Shown here in pieces: positions 36,830 through 44,014 of a stretch of 64,000 nucleotides of DNA (positions are counted from its first letter, which is position 1; the number at the start of each line of letters is the position of its first letter). The notes under the pieces were generated by a model. That model searched no databases and was not told the DNA's origin. It worked only from the letters and a program-made list of their open reading frames with translations. The position numbers and the translations under genes are program-made. Source of the stretch: Marinibaculum pumilum (GTDB taxonomy: Bacteria > Pseudomonadota > Alphaproteobacteria > Ferrovibrionales > Ferrovibrionaceae). Where the stretch lies: positions 170,505 to 234,504 of the forward strand of contig NZ_JBHRTR010000020.1 of assembly GCF_042646425.1 (NCBI RefSeq), in the 5' to 3' direction.

Positions 36830-38086
36830 TCAGCCCGCGCCGGCGCAGCCGCCTTCTTCCTCAGGAATCGCGCCATCGGCCGCAGCGGTATCCGCCGGCT
36901 GGCCGCCGGCGCCGACGAACTGCAGGTTCTGCTGCCGGATGTCGGCGGCCTCGTCGTCGTAGAAGAACGGCAGGAAGGCATAGCGCTGCCCGGCCGTGAC
37001 CGGCCGCGCCTCGTGCAGCATGGAGCAGGAGAACACCAGCGCCGCGCCGGTGGGCGGCCGGTACAGGCTGCGGCCATATTCCGGGAAGCAGAGTTCGCCG
37101 CCGTCGAAGCCGTCGCTGTTCAGGTTCACCGTCATGGCGAAGCGGCGATGCGCCGTGCCGCGCGACGTGTTGTCCCGATGCGCCCGGAAGAAGCCGCCTT
37201 CGCCACCGTCGTAGCGGGCGACGATATAGCGTTCCACGCGGGTGGCGCGGAAGCAGAACGCCTTGCGGATCTCCGGCACGACACGGCGCAGCAGCATGCG
37301 CCGGATCACCGCCAGAAGCTGCGGATCCTCGATCGGGCAGTCGGTCCGGCGCTTCATGCCCGGGTCGTGCAACCCAACCGTCCGGCCGCCCAGATCGCGC
37401 ATGAAGCCGCTGGGGGTCCCGCCGCGGCGTTCGTAATAGGCGATCAGGTCCCGGCACAGTGCGGGCGGCAGAGCGCCCGGCACCAGAAGAATCGGCGCAT
37501 GATGATCCTGCCGGCGGTAAGGCTCGGGCGCCGGCACCTGGCGCAGCAGCGGGTCGAGCGCCCGCGCCAGGCCGGCCGGTGCGCCGGCATCCAGCCGTGC
37601 CAGAAGCTGCAGGTTCTCCCGCAGCAGGAACGCCGTCGGTCGGATGCCGCCGGTTTCCAGGTCGTCCCGCGGCACGCCATAGCTGGTTGCGATGCCGTCG
37701 TCCGGATCCCAGATCCAGGTGCAGTCCGCGGGCCGGATGGCCGCATCCGCCACCTCGGTGCCGGGCCGGCAGATCGCGAGCAGACGGATCTGCCGCTGCA
37801 TCAGGAGGTCGCCCAGCCGCCGCAGCACCGCATGGATCTCCGCCCTGAGGTCGGGGCCGGCATCGCCGAGAAACAGGACCAGGAGCCGCATACCGGCAAC
37901 CGCATGCAGGTGGAACTGCGGGTTGTGGGGTGCGGCAGCGACGAAGGGCGGCAGGAAATCGCCAGGCAGGAAGGGCGGCACGAAGGGCGGCAGTACCGCG
38001 GCCGTCCGCCCCGGGTCCGCAGGCGCGACGGACACCGGTCCGATCGCGCCGGGGCTGTCGCCTTCTGCCGCAGCCTGTGCATCCAT
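36830..38086 (-). CDS. 2OG-Fe(II) prolyl-4-hydroxylase-type dioxygenase with N-terminal thioredoxin-fold domain, 418 aa
   Basis: The C-terminal half is a P4Hc-type dioxygenase: the iron ligands are in AHRDNTSRGTAHRRFAMTVN (HxD) and MLHEARPV (distal His), and the 2-oxoglutarate arginine is probably in GQRYAFLPFFYD. Residues 30-190 look like a peroxiredoxin/AhpC-type fold (LVLFLGDAGPDLR, ICRPGTEVADAA, SYGVPRDD), but no peroxidatic cysteine is seen at the usual place. The start is taken at ATG 38086. Such fusions occur in proteobacteria and may hydroxylate a protein or small molecule. It is convergent with the PuuA-like gene (7 bp). Confidence 0.8.
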   Translation of the reverse strand: MDAQAAAEGDSPGAIGPVSVAPADPGRTAAVLPPFVPPFLPGDFLPPFVAAAPHNPQFHLHAVAGMRLLVLFLGDAGPDLRAEIHAVLRRLGDLLMQRQIRLLAICRPGTEVADAAIRPADCTWIWDPDDGIATSYGVPRDDLETGGIRPTAFLLRENLQLLARLDAGAPAGLARALDPLLRQVPAPEPYRRQDHHAPILLVPGALPPALCRDLIAYYERRGGTPSGFMRDLGGRTVGLHDPGMKRRTDCPIEDPQLLAVIRRMLLRRVVPEIRKAFCFRATRVERYIVARYDGGEGGFFRAHRDNTSRGTAHRRFAMTVNLNSDGFDGGELCFPEYGRSLYRPPTGAALVFSCSMLHEARPVTAGQRYAFLPFFYDDEAADIRQQNLQFVGAGGQPADTAAADGAIPEEEGGCAGAG

Positions 38087-38216
38087 GTCGTCGCGCCTTC
38101 CATCATCGCCGGCTGTTGCCCCGGATATCCTCCTCTCCGGGCGCCGGCCCCGCCTTGCCATCATACGACGTTTCCGGGGCTATTGCGCCGGTCTTGCAAC
38201 CGGCACTTTCGGCGGG

Positions 38217-39158
38217 TCAGCGGCCGGGCTGGCCGATCAGCTGCTCCAGCCCCCTGGCGATGTCGCGGGCCAGGTCGCTGGAGGCTTCCGGCCTGGCGTG
38301 GATGACGGCACGCAGCGAATCGACATTCACCTTCAGCAGCTGGGCCGCCCGTCCGCCGCCCGCTCCCCGCTCCAGCAGGGTGATCAGCTGCCCGGCGATG
38401 TCGGCGGCCGTGTCGTAGCCATGTTCGTCCATGGTGCGCACCGCCGATTCCAGGCGATCCAGGAGGAGCGGCTTGTATTCGTCGATCGTGCCGCTGTCGG
38501 ACACCTCGCCCAGCAGCCGGGAGAGCCGGTCCAGGTCGCCGTCGATCCAGGTCATGCGCAGGTTGCGCAGCACGCGGCGCGCTTCCGTCACCAGCTGCTC
38601 GGCCTCCCGACGCTCGCCGCGGTGCTTCATCTGCAGGAGCGGCATCGGCGCCGCCTCGAAGGCATCGCGGCGCCGCGGATTGCGCCGGTTGCCGCCGGGC
38701 GGCGGCGCCTTGCCGGCATGTCGCCGGTCCGGGCCGATGAAGGTCGGGGCCAGGATCATGCTGCGCGGCCGGTCGATCACCGCCGACAGCTTCTGCAGCA
38801 CCCCCTTCACCGTCACCGGCCGGATCACCACCTCGTCCGCCCCGGCATCGCGGGCGGCCATGATCTTTTCCAGGGTCGGGTCGCCGATCGTCATGATGAT
38901 CGCGACGAAGGGGCTGGGGCTCTCCGGCGAGCGCCGGATCCGCCGCACCAGGTCGGTGCCGCGGCCGTCGGGCAGGATCGCGTCGATGAACAGGATGTCG
39001 GGATTGGCGTCCGCCATCGACCGCAGCGCCTCGCCGCCGGAGGGGAGGCCGCGCAGGCGCCGCAGCCCCACTTCCCACATGATCTGCTTCAGGATCTGCT
39101 GCAGGGCGCGGGAGGGATTCACCACCATGACGTCGAGGCGTGTCAGGTCCAGGGGCAT
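38217..39158 (-). CDS. CheY-like receiver protein with degenerate active site and alpha-helical C-terminus, 313 aa
   Basis: Residues 5-130 follow a response-regulator fold: the central aspartate in ILFIDAILPDGRGTDL, IIMTIGD for the switch Thr region, and DEVVIRPVTV where Lys-Pro is normally found. The lysine is arginine, and the acidic pair near the N-terminus is VN in MVVNPSRA. Mg2+ binding and phosphorylation may therefore be impaired. Residues 180-310 are helical and charged, without a DNA-binding motif I recognise. AAGGG lies before the ATG at 39158. The partner kinase is unknown and no histidine kinase is nearby. Confidence 0.75.
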   Translation of the reverse strand: MPLDLTRLDVMVVNPSRALQQILKQIMWEVGLRRLRGLPSGGEALRSMADANPDILFIDAILPDGRGTDLVRRIRRSPESPSPFVAIIMTIGDPTLEKIMAARDAGADEVVIRPVTVKGVLQKLSAVIDRPRSMILAPTFIGPDRRHAGKAPPPGGNRRNPRRRDAFEAAPMPLLQMKHRGERREAEQLVTEARRVLRNLRMTWIDGDLDRLSRLLGEVSDSGTIDEYKPLLLDRLESAVRTMDEHGYDTAADIAGQLITLLERGAGGGRAAQLLKVNVDSLRAVIHARPEASSDLARDIARGLEQLIGQPGR

Positions 39159-39212
39159 GGCCCTTGCTCAGCTCTCCCTTCCGCGGACTGCCCGCATCGC
39201 CGCGGCCGACTG

Positions 39213-40262
39213 CTACTGCGGTCGGCCGGCGGCCAGCTCGGCGGCCAGGTCCCTGATGGCGGCGGCCGCCACCTCGATATCCGCCGCGCCGACGTCCAGA
39301 TGCGTGACGGCACGCAGGCGGCTGGGTCCCACCGGCACGATCTCGACACCACGCGCCGCGAGCAGTTCCGCGAAGCGGGCCGCGCGGACGCCCAGCGCGG
39401 AAATGTCGAAGAACACCATGTTGGTCGCCACCTCCGCGTCGTCCTGGCGCAGACCGGTGGCCCCGGCCAGCAGGTCGGAGAGCCGGCGGGCATTGGCATG
39501 GTCGTCCGCCAGGCGTGCGACATGATGATCCAGCGCATAGAGCCCGGCGGCGGCCAGGATGCCGGCCTGGCGCATCGCCCCGCCGAGCCGCTGCTTCCAA
39601 GTCCAGGCCTGCGCGATGAAGTCGGCACTGCCGGCGAGCACCGCGCCGACCGGACAGCCCAGCCCCTTGCTGAGGTCGATCCAGCAGCTGTCGCAGGCGG
39701 CAGCGAAATCGGTGGCCGGGATGCCGCTCTCCACCACCGCGTTGAGCAGCCGCGCGCCGTCCATATGCACCGCCAGGCCGTGCTGGCGCGCCAGGGCGGC
39801 GACGCCTTCCACCACCGGCAGGGGCCAGATCGTGCCGCCGGCCATGTTCGCCGTCTGCTCGATCACCACCATGCGGCTGCGCGGGCTGTAGCGGTTTGCC
39901 GGCCGCAGCGCCGCGGCCAGGTCATCGGCCGTGAAGATGCCGCGATCGCCCTGGATCGTCCGCACCGCCGCACCGGCCAGGGCGGCGGCGCCGGCCGCCT
40001 CGAAACTGACGATATGGGCGCCGGCATCGGCCACGATCTCGTCACCGGGGCGGCAATGCACCAGGGTCGCGATGATGTTGCACATCGCGCCGGACGGCAG
40101 GAAGACGGCCGCCTCCTTGCCCAGCAGCTGCGCGACACGGTGACACAGCGCGGTCACCGCCGGGTCCAGGCCGCGCTGCTCGTCGCCAACCTCCGCCCGG
40201 GCCATCGCTTCGCGCATGGCGGCCGTCGGCCGCGTCTGGGTGTCGCTGAACAGATTGATCAC
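39213..40262 (-). CDS. ltaE: Low-specificity L-threonine aldolase, 349 aa
   Basis: PLP enzyme splitting L-threonine or allo-threonine to glycine and acetaldehyde. Motifs: NLFSDTQTRPTAAMREAMA at the N-terminus, FLPSGAMCNIIATL, GAHIVSFEAAG, VHMDGARLLNA, and the PLP lysine in IDLSKGLGCPVGAVLAG. The start is probably GTG 40262, which puts the conserved NLFSDTQT at residues 3-10. TTG 40295 is also possible and would add 11 residues. Length is typical. It is transcribed away from the candidate sRNA and xthA. Confidence 0.9.
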   Translation of the reverse strand: MINLFSDTQTRPTAAMREAMARAEVGDEQRGLDPAVTALCHRVAQLLGKEAAVFLPSGAMCNIIATLVHCRPGDEIVADAGAHIVSFEAAGAAALAGAAVRTIQGDRGIFTADDLAAALRPANRYSPRSRMVVIEQTANMAGGTIWPLPVVEGVAALARQHGLAVHMDGARLLNAVVESGIPATDFAAACDSCWIDLSKGLGCPVGAVLAGSADFIAQAWTWKQRLGGAMRQAGILAAAGLYALDHHVARLADDHANARRLSDLLAGATGLRQDDAEVATNMVFFDISALGVRAARFAELLAARGVEIVPVGPSRLRAVTHLDVGAADIEVAAAAIRDLAAELAAGRPQ

Positions 40263-40399
40263 GTTGGCTTTTCCCCGACAGGACCGGATTCCCAATGCCG
40301 CCGGACAGTAGCAGCAGGAACCGGACCGGGTGTTCTCGATCTTGTGAGCGGATTGCCCTGGCCTGCGAAACTGGAACGGTGGCGGATCGACACCATATG

Positions 40400-40541
40400 T
40401 GACTCATGTCGGTCGGTCGTTACCAGCCGTACCCCCCTGATGCGGTGACCGACTGCATAGCGCCGGGCTTCCCCTCCCGGCGCGCGCGTCTACATGACGC
40501 GGAGACGCCCGGTGTCCCCCTCGCCGGGCGTCTTCTTGTTT
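40400..40541 (+). ncRNA. Candidate small RNA with C-rich-loop hairpin, second hairpin and terminator
   Basis: In the 431-bp gap between the aldolase and xthA, three hairpins follow one another. First is GCGCCGGG / CCCGGCGC with loop CTTCCCCT (40460-40483), then GCGTC / GACGC with loop TACAT (40486-40500), then a terminator hairpin (40504-40532) followed by TTCTTGTTT. A free terminator upstream of a gene with no other ORF suggests an independent transcript. The C-rich exposed loop resembles anti-Shine-Dalgarno loops of alphaproteobacterial trans-acting sRNAs. The 5' end is a guess. It could instead be an attenuated leader of xthA. Confidence 0.5.
40504..40541 (+). terminator. Rho-independent terminator upstream of xthA
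   Basis: Stem GACGCCCGG / CCGGGCGTC with an 11-base loop, followed by TTCTTGTTT. It faces the plus strand although no plus-strand protein gene ends here, which is the main support for the sRNA. Confidence 0.8.
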
Positions 40542-40693
40542 GCGCCCCCGAATCCTGTCCGCAAATCCTATGTGCGATGCCGGCGACCGGCCTTGCCGTC
40601 CGGCGTCCCGGCGGTCATCCTGCGGCTCCCGCCCGTCGGCCTCCCCGGCCGCGCTTCCCCGACGCCATGCCGTACCGCGACGGAAGACGATAG

Positions 40694-41491
40694 ATGCTGA
40701 AAATCGCCACCTGGAACGTCAACTCCATCCGTCTGCGCGCCGAGGGGGTCCGGCAGCTGGTCGAAGAGCAGGCGCCGGACGTCATCTGCCTGCAGGAGAC
40801 GAAGGTCGCGAACGGCAGCTTCCCGCTGTCGATCCTGCACGATGCCGGCTATCCGCATGTCTCCCTGAACGGACAGAAGATGTACAACGGCGTCGCGATC
40901 GCCGCCCGCCGGCCGTTCCAGGCCAGCACGCCGCGGCAATGGTGCGAACGGGACGATTGCCGGCACATGGTCGCCACCTTCGAGGACGGGCTGGAGGTCC
41001 ACAACTTCTACATCCCCGCCGGCGGGGATGTGCCGGATCCCGAGGCCAATCCGAAGTTCGCCCACAAGCTTCAGTTCGTCGACGAGATCACCGACTGGTT
41101 CGGCCGCCGCCGGGGGAAGAAGGGCAACCGGCTGGTGCTGGTCGGCGACCTGAACATCGCGCCGCTGGAGACCGACGTCTGGTCGCACAAGCAGCTGCTG
41201 AAGGTCGTCTCCCACACGCCGGTGGAGGTGGAGGCGATGGAACGGATGTACCGCAGCCATGGCTGGATCGACGCCGTGCGGACGATCGTCCCGCCGTCGG
41301 AGAAGCTCTACAGCTGGTGGAGCTACCGGTCGCCGGACTGGAGCGCGGCCGACAAGGGCCGGCGGCTCGACCATATCTGGGTGACGCCGGCGCTTCAGGA
41401 CAGCATCCGCTCCGCGCAGGTGCTGCGGCACATGCGCGGTATTGCCGCGCCATCCGATCACGCACCCGTGCTGGCGGAACTCGACGTCTAG
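40694..41491 (+). CDS. xthA: Exodeoxyribonuclease III / AP endonuclease, 265 aa
   Basis: Mg2+-dependent AP endonuclease and 3'-5' exonuclease of base excision repair. All hallmark blocks are present: KIATWNVNSIRLR, VICLQETKV with the metal-binding Glu, LVGDLNIAPLETDVW, RLDHIWVTPAL and PSDHAPVLAEL with the catalytic His. Length is normal. It starts at ATG 40694 and is convergent with the XRE-type gene, 39 bp away. Confidence 0.95.
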   Translation: MLKIATWNVNSIRLRAEGVRQLVEEQAPDVICLQETKVANGSFPLSILHDAGYPHVSLNGQKMYNGVAIAARRPFQASTPRQWCERDDCRHMVATFEDGLEVHNFYIPAGGDVPDPEANPKFAHKLQFVDEITDWFGRRRGKKGNRLVLVGDLNIAPLETDVWSHKQLLKVVSHTPVEVEAMERMYRSHGWIDAVRTIVPPSEKLYSWWSYRSPDWSAADKGRRLDHIWVTPALQDSIRSAQVLRHMRGIAAPSDHAPVLAELDV

Positions 41492-41530
41492 CGCGAGCCG
41501 CAGAGTACGATCCGGCCGGTCCGGCAGGGA

Positions 41531-41992
41531 TCAGACGGCCAGCCGGGTGAGGTCGATGCTGAGTGCCTCGGCGATCCCGCGCAGGGTCTTCACCGACCCG
41601 GTCTTCTTGCCGTTTTCGATCTCGGACAGGAAGGACTTGCTGAGCCCGACCCGTCGCGCGAGGTCGTCCTGGGTCATGCCGCGCTTCTCCCGCCAGACGC
41701 GGACCGATGCCTGGCTGGGCCCGTCCGTCGGCGCCTTCGCCGCGGCACCGCGCCTGGCAGGCGCCTTCGCCGCGGGCGCCGGAGCGGGCTTCGCCGCAGC
41801 GGCCTTGGTCAGCGCCTCGTAGGTGGCATGGCTCATGGCGATCAGGTCGTCGCTCGACAACTTCTTCGCCTTGACCACCTTCACCGTGGGTTCGAGCTGG
41901 TCCAGGAGGGCGCGAACCTCCCGCTTGTCGTCGCCGACGGCCGCGATGCGCAGTTTCGCCGCGCTGCCGCCCTTGGCTGATTTCGCTCCCAT
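41531..41992 (-). CDS. XRE-family helix-turn-helix regulator with Ala/Lys-rich linker, 153 aa
   Basis: The C-terminal 60 residues are a Cro/C1-type HTH (REKRGMTQDDLARRVGLSKS then FLSEIENGKK). The N-terminal 75 residues are charged and helical, and the middle is an Ala/Lys/Pro-rich linker resembling histone-like tails. The DNA-binding domain at the C-terminus, not the N-terminus, is unusual for small XRE regulators. The start is ATG 41992 with AGGGAC upstream; the frame opens to 42079, overlapping the next gene. Targets are unknown. Confidence 0.8.
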   Translation of the reverse strand: MGAKSAKGGSAAKLRIAAVGDDKREVRALLDQLEPTVKVVKAKKLSSDDLIAMSHATYEALTKAAAAKPAPAPAAKAPARRGAAAKAPTDGPSQASVRVWREKRGMTQDDLARRVGLSKSFLSEIENGKKTGSVKTLRGIAEALSIDLTRLAV

Positions 41993-42075
41993 GACGTCCC
42001 TGTATTTGTCGATTATTGATTGCTTAGAGCGATGATTAACAATCTGCTTTCCGGGGCTGTCAAGCAGCGCACCCG

Positions 42076-42942
42076 TCAACTGGCCGGCGGGCGCAGGCGA
42101 ACCAGCGCCATTCCCCTGTTGCTGCCATAGCGGTTCACCGGCGCCAGGTCGGGCAGGTGCCGGTGCGCTGCCACCAGGTCGCGCACCGCGAGATCCTCCG
42201 CCGACAGGATCAGCTGCTTGCGCCTGCCGTTGCGCCGCCAGGCCACCTCCTGGCCGGGCACGAGATCCGGGTCGAACAGCATCGACAGGCTGGGCGCCGG
42301 CGGCCAGCCGGTGGCATAGAGCGCGTCGGCCGGCACGTCGTCGTCGAGCAGCGCCAGGGGATAGCCCCGCGCCACGGCTTCCCGCAGCCGTCGCGCATGG
42401 CTGACATGATCGTCGAAGAAAAGAAGGGTGTCCGCCGGGGCCGCCGAGGGCGGCGCGGCATCGTCGGCCGACCAGTCGCCGTGGCGATAGTCGATATCCG
42501 GCAGGCGCAGCTGCAGGTTCTCCGGCACGGTGTCGTAGGTCACGATCTCCGCATCCGGCAGCGCCTGGCGAAGCAGCCAGGCGCTGTGCCCCTGGAAGGT
42601 GCCCGATTCGATCACTGCCCGGGGCTGCGCCAGCCGCGCGGTCAGCCAGAGGCAGAGGGAGGAATTGAAGCCGGCGCCGCCCTTGTTGTCGCGGATCGGC
42701 CTGCGGGCGTGGACCTCCCGGAATTCCGCCACCCAGGCTGCCATCCCCGCTTCATCCGGTGCGCCCGCAAAGCCGGCGGCCGCCGCCCAGTGCGACAGCA
42801 GCCCGGCCAGCGCCGCGTCCTGCCGCGCCAGCAGTTCCGGGCTGTCGGCGGCGTCGTCGCCGTCGGTCGCATATTTCCGCAGGATCAGCCCGTGGTGGGG
42901 CAGGACATGCCGGTTCAGGAACCGGTAGAGGACCCATTTCAT
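42076..42942 (-). CDS. Predicted SAM-dependent methyltransferase-like protein, 288 aa
   Basis: A Rossmann-type motif AVIESGTFQGHSAWLLRQAL and acidic IVTYDTVPENLQ suggest a class I methyltransferase fold, followed by TLLFFDDHVSHARRL and LALLDDDVP. No known substrate signature. It lies 15 bp after the neighbouring methyltransferase and is probably co-transcribed with it and the upstream cNMP/ABC genes. Similar proteins occur in polysaccharide clusters, but no partner is adjacent. Confidence 0.65.
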   Translation of the reverse strand: MKWVLYRFLNRHVLPHHGLILRKYATDGDDAADSPELLARQDAALAGLLSHWAAAAGFAGAPDEAGMAAWVAEFREVHARRPIRDNKGGAGFNSSLCLWLTARLAQPRAVIESGTFQGHSAWLLRQALPDAEIVTYDTVPENLQLRLPDIDYRHGDWSADDAAPPSAAPADTLLFFDDHVSHARRLREAVARGYPLALLDDDVPADALYATGWPPAPSLSMLFDPDLVPGQEVAWRRNGRRKQLILSAEDLAVRDLVAAHRHLPDLAPVNRYGSNRGMALVRLRPPAS

Positions 42943-42957
42943 GGCCGCCCGCCGGCC

Positions 42958-43446
42958 TCAGACGGCCCGGTACATGAAATAGCGGTTGGGCCGGATGCCG
43001 TCCGGCAGCGGCAATGGCTCCAGCCCAGGCGCCTCGAGAGCCTGGTCGCAGGTCAGCACCCCGCCTTCCGCCAGCAAGCTGCGCAGGCGGCGGGCCATCG
43101 CCGCCGCCAGTTCCGCCGTGGCGATCGTGTCGCCGGAGCCGATATCGGCATGGATCAGTGCCGCCTTTTCCGTGATCCGCGCCTCGATGCCCGGCAATGT
43201 GTCGGAGAAGTCGCCGAGCACCATGTGCGCATCGTCCGGAATGCAGTCCGGATGCGCGTTGATCACGCGGTCGAAGACGAAGATCTCGCGGCCGGGCATG
43301 CGCTCCCGGATATGGTCGTAGGTCCGTCCGTTGCCCAGGCCCAGTTCCAGCACCGGGCCGGGCAGGCCGTCGATCAAACGGGCAGCCGCGTCGATGCAGG
43401 CGACCTGGGCCTGCAGGCGGCGGATGGCACTCTCCAAGCGACTCAC
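42958..43446 (-). CDS. Small SAM-dependent methyltransferase, Methyltransf_17-like, 162 aa
   Basis: Short class I methyltransferase: GPVLELGLGNGRTYDHIRER is the SAM-binding loop, EIFVFDRVINAHP carries the acidic residue that binds the ribose, and ALIHADIGSGD and GGVLTCDQAL follow. The size and motif set fit the small family often annotated as S-adenosyl-L-methionine methyltransferase, with unknown acceptor. Start ATG 43446. Confidence 0.78.
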   Translation of the reverse strand: MSRLESAIRRLQAQVACIDAAARLIDGLPGPVLELGLGNGRTYDHIRERMPGREIFVFDRVINAHPDCIPDDAHMVLGDFSDTLPGIEARITEKAALIHADIGSGDTIATAELAAAMARRLRSLLAEGGVLTCDQALEAPGLEPLPLPDGIRPNRYFMYRAV

Positions 43447-43504
43447 AACGCAACTCCTCGTTCCGCGCCGGAGTTCGGCGCATTCTCATGTCGGTACGGA
43501 TGTT

Positions 43505-43969
43505 TCAGTCGGACTGCGCGTTGAGTTTCGCCGTCGCTTCGCGCAGGTCTGTGGTGGTCTTTTCCAGGCGCTGCGCCAGGACGCGCATGATCTCCACCGC
43601 CATCTGGGGGAACTCGGTAACCAGGCGGAAGAACAGGTCCTTGGAGATCTTCAGGGTGACGAGTTCCGATGCCGCGGCGATCGTCGCGGTGCGCGGCACG
43701 TCGCACAGGATGGCGATCTCGCCGACGAAGTCGTTCTTCTTCAGTTCGGCGACCCGCAGCGGCCCGTTCGGGGTGTCGACGATCACGTCGGCGCGGCCGT
43801 TGACGATGATATAGGCGGCATCGCCGGGATCGCCCTGGCGGAACAGCACCTCGCCGTCGCGGAAGGTCAGCCGTTCGCTGGTGAAGGCGAGCAGCTTGAG
43901 CTTCGACGGCTCGATCTTCGCGAACATCGGGATGTTGCGCAGCAGCTCCACCTCTTCGTGCAGGCTCAC
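43505..43969 (-). CDS. Stand-alone cyclic-nucleotide-binding (CAP-ED) domain protein, 154 aa
   Basis: One cNMP-binding beta-barrel: GEVLFRQGDPGDAAYIIVNG, LKKNDFVGEIAILCDVPRTA (phosphate-binding cassette with FVGEIAIL...PRTA), then a C-terminal coiled helix. There is no HTH, so it is not a Crp/Fnr transcription factor. It follows the degenerate ABC exporter by 45 bp on the same strand, so it may be a regulatory subunit. The cassette keeps the Glu and Arg needed for cAMP or cGMP. Confidence 0.87.
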   Translation of the reverse strand: MSLHEEVELLRNIPMFAKIEPSKLKLLAFTSERLTFRDGEVLFRQGDPGDAAYIIVNGRADVIVDTPNGPLRVAELKKNDFVGEIAILCDVPRTATIAAASELVTLKISKDLFFRLVTEFPQMAVEIMRVLAQRLEKTTTDLREATAKLNAQSD

Positions 43970-44014
43970 TTCTGCCTCCTCCCTTTCGTGGCGGACGATA
44001 CCGGCCGGCCGGAC

